Below are positions 7,328-11,790 of a DNA stretch of 11,790 bases, one piece after another. The notes under the pieces were generated by a model. That model made no database searches. It saw nothing but the letters and a program-made list of their open reading frames with translations, and had not been told where the DNA came from. Each line of letters starts with the position of its first letter. Within the stretch, counting starts at the first letter, position 1. Source of the DNA: an uncultured Sulfurovum sp. (GTDB taxonomy: Bacteria; Campylobacterota; Campylobacteria; Campylobacterales; Sulfurovaceae); NCBI GenBank assembly GCA_947313765.1, contig CAMZNQ010000176.1, forward strand, positions 1-11,790, given 5' to 3'. The position numbers were made by a program, and so were the translations under genes.

Positions 7328-8002
7328 TTGAAATTTAATGATAAAAAAGTTGTCATCTTTGACTTAGATGGAACACTTATAAACTCTACACCCGATTTGG
7401 CTTTAGCAGTCAATTATATGTTAGAGTCAATTGGCAGTAAAACATTTGATGAATCTATCATTGATGGATGGGTAGGTAATGGAGCTTCCATATTGGTACA
7501 ACGTGCATTAAGTGGAGGAGTAACGATTGATAATAGTCTTAGTTCTGATTTAATTGAAGAGGCTTTAGATATTTTTTTAAAGTTCTATGGAGAGAATTTA
7601 TCTGTAAAGACAACTCTCTATCCTAATGTTTTAGATACCCTTAAACTACTTAACTCTAAAGGTTACTCTTTAGCAATTGTAACCAACAAGCCTTTCTCCT
7701 TTATTGAACCAATATTAAAGAGTTTAGAGATGTTTGAACTCTTCGATTACTTTATTGGTGGGGACTCTTTAGTAGATAAAAAACCTAGCCCACTACCACT
7801 ACTTCATGTGTGCGAAAGATTAAATGTTACCATAAAAGAGAGTATCATGGTTGGAGATTCTAAAAATGATATTTTAGCAGGTCAAGCATGTAGCATGGAT
7901 ACTATTGGTGTTACATATGGTTATAACTATGGAGAGGATATAGAGAGTTATAGTCCCTCTGTTGTTATTGATGATTTTGGAGATATAAGAGAGTTACTAT
8001 GA
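7328..8002 (+). CDS. gph: HAD-family phosphatase, phosphoglycolate phosphatase type (Gph)
   Basis: The 224-residue enzyme has all four HAD motifs: DLDGT at 12-16 (nucleophile Asp12, acid Asp14), VTNKP at 118-122, Lys152-Pro153, and GDSKND at 176-181. The cap domain contains WVGNGASILVQRAL, characteristic of Gph-type proteins that hydrolyse 2-phosphoglycolate, a by-product of DNA end repair. Related HAD enzymes acting on other phosphosugars cannot be excluded. The start is TTG, with AGAAGG 7 bp upstream, and the protein start agrees with the family. That ribosome binding site lies within a hairpin. The stop overlaps the FAD oxidoreductase start (ATGA), so the two are translationally coupled. 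All catalytic residues are present. Confidence 0.88.
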   Translation: MKFNDKKVVIFDLDGTLINSTPDLALAVNYMLESIGSKTFDESIIDGWVGNGASILVQRALSGGVTIDNSLSSDLIEEALDIFLKFYGENLSVKTTLYPNVLDTLKLLNSKGYSLAIVTNKPFSFIEPILKSLEMFELFDYFIGGDSLVDKKPSPLPLLHVCERLNVTIKESIMVGDSKNDILAGQACSMDTIGVTYGYNYGEDIESYSPSVVIDDFGDIRELL

Positions 8003-9429
8003 TAGATAAAAGAGCAAAAATAGCCATTATTGGTGGAGGCGTTTCAGGAGCAACAACAGCACTCTATTTAGGTCAAAGAGGGGTTGATGTTACTCTGTTT
8101 GAGAAAGAGTCTAGTTTAGTTTCAGGCCCTCCATTTTGTCATCTACATGCAGGTGGAAATCTATATAGAGAAATATCTGATGAGCAGTGCATTAAGCTTT
8201 TAAAGCAGTCAATAGAGTTTTTACGATTCTACCCATTTGTTGTTGACTATCGACCTACTGTTATTGTATTACCAACAACAGATAAAGGTAAACCAACAGA
8301 TTTATTATCACGTTTAGAGCTACTTAGTGTCGAGTATGAGAAGCTTATAGAGATAGATTCTAACAATAGAGTTCTTGGAGATGCTAAAAATTACTATAGA
8401 TGTTACAGTAGAGAGGAGATTGAACATTTAAAAGAGAGAGATATTATCCCAAAACCTAAACTATTAGATGAGTGGATGATACCTGTGGCTAAAAATATAG
8501 ATTTAGATAGTGTACAATTTCCATTAATCATTGTACAAGAGTATGGATTAAACCTATTTAGATTATCAGCAGGTGTATCTCTATATTTAGAAAAACTAGA
8601 CTCTGTAACCATTCAAATGGAGAGTATTGTTCATAATATACAAAAAGACTCAATTAATGATTGTTGGGAAATCTCTTATATTAAAGATGACAATAGTCAT
8701 AAAGATAAATTTGATTATATTATCAATGCAACAGGATTTAGAATAGGTAAAATAGATGATATGTTAGGAGTTCCTTGTCAACGTATGGTAGAGTTTAAGT
8801 CAGCCTATGTAAGTAGATGGGAGGATCATACCGATACAATATTTCCTGAAATTATCTTTCATGGAGAGCGTGGAACACCACAAGGTATGGCTCAATTTAC
8901 ACCATATCCAAATGGTTATTTTCAGTTACATGGAATGACAAATAATATAACACTTTACAAAGATGGTTTAGTGGAAAACTCCATTGTAAGTTGTCAGCCA
9001 AACTTAAACCAAAATTTTCTTGAGAAGATAGATAGGTCATGGAGAGAAGATGAGGTAGAAGAGCGTACAAGAAATGCGATTAATCATCTATCTCAATTTA
9101 TTCCAACTTTTACAAGAGCAGTAGTTTGTTCAAAACCACTCTTTGGAGCGCAACAGATACCAGGAGATGACCCAACCTTACGTGTAGCAGAAGTCTCTTT
9201 TCCTAGAGAGAAGTATGCTAGATGTGAGATAGTAAAAGTCTCTTCTGTTTTAGATATGGTTAAGAGTATATATGGAGAACTACTATCATTAGGGTATGTA
9301 GATGAATATAATATTTCTATATCATTAGAAGATATAGAAGAGGAGAGTATTAAAACTCTTTCACAATCTATTGCGACAAATAGAGATTATCCCTCTTCTT
9401 TAGCAAATAGAACTATCTTTGAGTTGTAA
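7999..9429 (+). CDS. FAD-dependent oxidoreductase (DAO/GR2-type fold)
   Basis: The 476-residue flavoprotein starts with a Rossmann dinucleotide fold: GGGVSG at 12-17 (GxGxxG) and an acidic Glu35 at the end of the second strand, FEKE. A second FAD-contact motif, INATGFRIG, lies around 242-249 (Asn243-Ala-Thr-Gly246), as in the D-amino-acid-oxidase and glutathione-reductase-2 families. No membrane segment, signal peptide or Cys-x2-Cys redox pair is seen. The substrate is not identifiable; conserved-looking patches include HGERGTPQGMAQFTPYP from 288 and FGAQQIPGDDPTLRVAEVSF near the C-terminus. It overlaps gph by 4 bp. That invites the idea of glycolate or glycine metabolism, but this enzyme is not recognisably glycine oxidase or glycolate oxidase. 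No dehydrogenase partner subunit is nearby. Confidence 0.85.
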   Translation: MIDKRAKIAIIGGGVSGATTALYLGQRGVDVTLFEKESSLVSGPPFCHLHAGGNLYREISDEQCIKLLKQSIEFLRFYPFVVDYRPTVIVLPTTDKGKPTDLLSRLELLSVEYEKLIEIDSNNRVLGDAKNYYRCYSREEIEHLKERDIIPKPKLLDEWMIPVAKNIDLDSVQFPLIIVQEYGLNLFRLSAGVSLYLEKLDSVTIQMESIVHNIQKDSINDCWEISYIKDDNSHKDKFDYIINATGFRIGKIDDMLGVPCQRMVEFKSAYVSRWEDHTDTIFPEIIFHGERGTPQGMAQFTPYPNGYFQLHGMTNNITLYKDGLVENSIVSCQPNLNQNFLEKIDRSWREDEVEERTRNAINHLSQFIPTFTRAVVCSKPLFGAQQIPGDDPTLRVAEVSFPREKYARCEIVKVSSVLDMVKSIYGELLSLGYVDEYNISISLEDIEEESIKTLSQSIATNRDYPSSLANRTIFEL

Positions 9430-9514
9430 TCATATTTGCAAAAGCTTCAATCTCCTTAGATGAAAGTTTAGTGGCTTGGTTTGCCATTAATGCTTTCATT
9501 CTTCCTCCATTGTA
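9413..9514 (-). pseudogene. Relic of a class I cytochrome c C-terminus
   Basis: On the minus strand, between an in-frame TAA (9517-9515) and a TAG at 9415-9413, the frame reads YNGGRMKALMANQ, then ATKLSSKEIEAFANMI and a short tail. This looks like the end of a small periplasmic cytochrome c: the axial-Met loop 'GGRM..LM' followed by the closing helix 'LS..EIEA.A..I'. No CxxCH haem site or signal peptide lies upstream in any minus-strand frame up to 9616, so the 5' part is lost. Its last 17 bp overlap the FAD gene. GGAGG and an ATG at 9499 could allow translation of about 28 residues, but a decayed remnant is likelier. Confidence 0.5.
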
Positions 9515-9571
9515 TTAATTATGTTACTTTTTATATCTACTCTTTAATGAAAATTTTGAAGATATCTCTTA

Positions 9572-9599
9572 TTGAAGCATAACTCCTTTATAATATAAT
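9572..9599 (+). promoter_or_regulatory. Candidate sigma-70-type promoter for the K+ channel gene
   Basis: TTGAAG (9572-9577) and TATAAT (9594-9599) are 16 bp apart, and a second overlapping TATAAT lies at 9589-9594. Transcription would start at about 9601-9607, just before or within the ribosome binding site AAGGAG at 9605-9610, giving a very short leader. The TATAAT boxes lie within the inverted repeat at 9581-9612. Confidence 0.45.
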
Positions 9600-9612
9600 C
9601 ATAAAAGGAGTT
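9581..9612. repeat. Inverted repeat spanning the channel promoter -10 and Shine-Dalgarno
   Basis: AACTCCTTTAT (9581-9591) is the inverted match of ATAAAAGGAGTT (9601-9612) apart from one extra A, with AATATAATC between the arms. The right arm contains the AAGGAG ribosome binding site of the GTG at 9617. If the mRNA starts upstream, this is a hairpin that hides the site; if it starts at the TATAAT boxes inside the repeat, it is better read as an operator-like dyad over the -10. Confidence 0.5.
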
Positions 9613-9616
9613 AATT

Positions 9617-11170
9617 GTGTTAAAAAAAATGATTGTTAAATTTGCATTTTTTCTTAATAGTTCAGATACATACAAGAGGGTGAAGGAAACAGCCTCAAAT
9701 CTTCTACAAAATCAAGATTATCAATATAAAAAGTATTTTGATATTTTTATGATTTCCTTAATTGTTGTTTCTATTACTATTTTAGTCTATGAAGTTAAAC
9801 ATGAAGTCCCTGAATGGGTAGACTTTTTTGATATTTATGTTGTTACTATGATTTTTACTCTTGAATATTTTACTCGTCTATGGGTATATAATGATTGGCA
9901 TATCTTAGTAGTTAAAGAGTATGGAGAGGCAAAATTTTTAAATAGAAAATTTTCATTAAGAAAGGTTACCAAGAAGATTTTAAAAGGGAAAGTTGAATAT
10001 CTTCTCTCTCCTACAGCCATTATTGATTTACTAGCGATTCTACCTGCCTATCGACCTTTAAGGGTATTGCGTATATTTGTACTCTTTCGTGTATTTAAAC
10101 TCTTGCGTTATACCAAAAGTATTAATCAGTTTCTAAGTGTTTTATCTAGTAAAAAGTTTGAACTTTTTACACTTCTATTTCTTCTTATGTTTATTACTAT
10201 TACAGCAGGGATTGCAATTTATGTATTTGAAGAGCAGAGTAATGATAGCGTTAATTCTCTTTTTGATGCTCTATATTGGGCATTAATTACTATCTCAACA
10301 GTTGGGTATGGGGATATCTCTCCTGTAACTCCAGAGGGTAGGGTGGTATCTATGGCTATTATCGTAACAGGTATTGCTATGATTTCATTTGTAACATCCG
10401 TTATTGTCTCCTCTTTTTCTGAAAAACTTACAGAGCTTAAAGAGAATAGACTTGTTGAAGAGATAAATAAGAATGAAGAGTTTATGATTATATGTGGTTA
10501 TGGTCAGATGACTAGAATGTTCTTGAAGCATTATGCTAAAGAGTATGATGGACGATATATTATACTAGAGAAGAATAAAGATAAATTAGAAAATGCAATA
10601 AGAGATGGATATAGTGCAATACAAGATGATGCTACTAGGCATGATGTCATTTCTAAATTTAATACAGATTATGCAAAAATAACACTCTTAGCATTAACAA
10701 GTAGCGATATTGCAAATATATATATTACATTAAATGCAAAAGCAATATCGAGAAAGATTAGGGTAATATCTCGTGCAAGTACAGATAAGATTTCAAAAAA
10801 ATTTATACTTGCAGGAGCAGATAATGTCGTTCTTCCAACTATGATTGCAAATAGAATGCTCTTCTCTGCTATTACTCAACCTGTTATGTATAAGGCTATA
10901 TATGCTATTTTGACAGGTCAACACTTGGCACAACTTGATGAGGTTAATTCAACTTTTCATAGAAAAATGGTTGGTAAAAAGATTGATGAGTTAAATCTTA
11001 AAGAGCATAAACTTCTCTGTATAGGTCTTCAAGTTGGTGCTTCAGGAGAATTTATATTTAATCCTCCAATTCGTCTACATCTTCAAGAGGGGGATGTTTT
11101 ATTATTAATGGGTCGTAAGGTTAGTATAGCACACTTTAAATCATTATATAAGGAGATTAAATATGTTTGA
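9617..11170 (+). CDS. Six-TM voltage-sensor-like K+ channel with fused RCK domain
   Basis: This is an inner-membrane potassium channel of 517 residues. Membrane segments lie near 41-58, 70-92 and 130-142. An S4-like arginine ladder (Arg146, 149, 152, 158, 164) follows, then S5 at about 180-203, a pore loop with the selectivity filter TVGYGD at 228-233, and S6 at about 242-267. A cytoplasmic RCK module follows: a TrkA-N Rossmann fold starting IICGYGQM at 291-298, with Glu318 at the end of the second strand (ILEKN) suggesting NAD(H)-type binding, and a TrkA-C lobe from about 440 to the end. E. coli Kch and other bacterial Kv-like channels with RCK share this order. The start is GTG with AAGGAG 6 bp upstream. 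It overlaps the next RCK gene by 8 bp. Whether it is truly voltage-gated cannot be told from sequence. Confidence 0.92.
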   Translation: MLKKMIVKFAFFLNSSDTYKRVKETASNLLQNQDYQYKKYFDIFMISLIVVSITILVYEVKHEVPEWVDFFDIYVVTMIFTLEYFTRLWVYNDWHILVVKEYGEAKFLNRKFSLRKVTKKILKGKVEYLLSPTAIIDLLAILPAYRPLRVLRIFVLFRVFKLLRYTKSINQFLSVLSSKKFELFTLLFLLMFITITAGIAIYVFEEQSNDSVNSLFDALYWALITISTVGYGDISPVTPEGRVVSMAIIVTGIAMISFVTSVIVSSFSEKLTELKENRLVEEINKNEEFMIICGYGQMTRMFLKHYAKEYDGRYIILEKNKDKLENAIRDGYSAIQDDATRHDVISKFNTDYAKITLLALTSSDIANIYITLNAKAISRKIRVISRASTDKISKKFILAGADNVVLPTMIANRMLFSAITQPVMYKAIYAILTGQHLAQLDEVNSTFHRKMVGKKIDELNLKEHKLLCIGLQVGASGEFIFNPPIRLHLQEGDVLLLMGRKVSIAHFKSLYKEIKYV

Positions 11171-11790
11171 GCGTAGAGCTTTTATGTTTGGATATTCTAA
11201 GGAATATGTATTTTTAGCTAAAGAACTTAGATATAATTTAATGAATTTGTCTATTATTGTTAACGAGGAGATAGCATATAAAAAGGCAATAGATGATGGG
11301 TATAGCAATGTAAAACTTTTAGATGTAACAGATGATACAGCATTAGAAGAGCTACCCATCAAAGAGAATGATTATCTTATTTGTGTTATGAAGGACCACT
11401 ATTTAAATGTATTTCTAACTCTATCTCTTCATAATATATTTCCAAAAGCTATTATTGTAGCTCTATCTGATTCTCCACATACAACACAAAAGTTAAAAAT
11501 GGCAGGAGCTAGTAGGATTATTGATATTTATCAAGTTAGTGCTAATCGTATCTATAATATCTTACATAAACCTCTTACGACTAAACTTGTAGAGCGATTA
11601 TTGAGTACAGATGAAGATTTTTCATTTAGAGAGATGGTTATTCCCCAAGGCTCATTATTAGATGGTATAATGGTCGATGACTTTGATTTTACTAAGCATG
11701 GCATCATATTAGTTGGAATGATTGATAGAAGATTGAGTAATCAGTTCATATTTATAACAAGTGGTTTAGAGAACCGATTAGATGTTGAAG
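11163..11790 (+). CDS. Soluble RCK/TrkA-like K+ channel regulatory protein (partial)
   Basis: The frame opens at the ATG at 11163, overlapping the channel gene by 8 bp, and stays open for 209 codons to the right edge. Residues 7-20 (FMFGYSKEYVFLAK) sit where a TrkA-N nucleotide loop would be, but the second and third glycines of GxGxxG are replaced, so nucleotide binding may be lost or altered. The following strands and helices (LSIIVNEE, LLDVTDD, DYLICVM, AIIVALSD and KMAGASRIID at 112-121) match the RCK fold. From about 156 a TrkA-C-like lobe begins (REMVIPQGSLLDGIMVDD). No membrane segment is seen. Position and overlap make it the likely partner of the upstream channel. The C-terminus lies outside the window. 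Confidence 0.8.
   Translation, partial: MFERRAFMFGYSKEYVFLAKELRYNLMNLSIIVNEEIAYKKAIDDGYSNVKLLDVTDDTALEELPIKENDYLICVMKDHYLNVFLTLSLHNIFPKAIIVALSDSPHTTQKLKMAGASRIIDIYQVSANRIYNILHKPLTTKLVERLLSTDEDFSFREMVIPQGSLLDGIMVDDFDFTKHGIILVGMIDRRLSNQFIFITSGLENRLDVE

Noticed and set aside
10484..10490. Internal in-frame ATG (Met290) just before the channel's Rossmann fold, which might make a soluble RCK as in MthK.
   Set aside because: The only ribosome-binding-like sequence is about 3 bp away, too close; the separate downstream RCK gene makes an internal start less needed.

Overview
The window is very AT-rich DNA with densely packed genes on short spacers. It most likely comes from a Campylobacterota (epsilonproteobacterial) chromosome of the Sulfurovum/Sulfurimonas/Arcobacter/Campylobacter type. 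This rests on the A/T-ending codon use, the Bpt-type leucyltransferase, a stand-alone trpC outside a trp operon, and the gene order methyltransferase / YkgJ Cys-cluster protein / TPR lipoprotein / trpC, which I remember from Campylobacter. No phage, transposon, CRISPR, rRNA or tRNA was recognised.

Layout. Bases 1-211 are AT-rich and carry no supportable gene. A minus-strand bpt gene (212-976) is divergent from a long plus-strand block. Block A (1049-5989) holds eight tightly packed or overlapping genes: a TrmN6-like tRNA methyltransferase, a YkgJ-type Cys-cluster protein, a TPR lipoprotein, trpC, a classical SDR, mogA and two small unrecognised genes. The second of these is a 47-residue, two-helix membrane protein that begins at an ATGA overlap. 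Block B (6047-7258) pairs a LolA-like lipoprotein carrier with a membrane-anchored coiled-coil protein. Block C (7328-9429) pairs a phosphoglycolate-phosphatase-like HAD enzyme with a FAD-dependent oxidoreductase through an ATGA overlap. A short intergenic stretch (9430-9616) carries a minus-strand relic that looks like the C-terminus of a class I cytochrome c. Block D (9617 to the right edge) is a six-TM voltage-sensor-like K+ channel with a fused RCK domain, overlapping by 8 bp a second, soluble RCK-like protein that runs off the window.

How the genes work together. Most are housekeeping: N-degron tagging, tRNA modification, tryptophan synthesis, molybdenum cofactor synthesis and lipoprotein sorting. 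The more interesting points are the channel plus separate RCK gene, which could form a mixed gating ring; two inverted repeats whose right arms contain the Shine-Dalgarno sequences of gph and the channel gene; the small-ORF pair behind mogA; and the cytochrome relic. I see no clear sign of a wholly new multi-gene system here.
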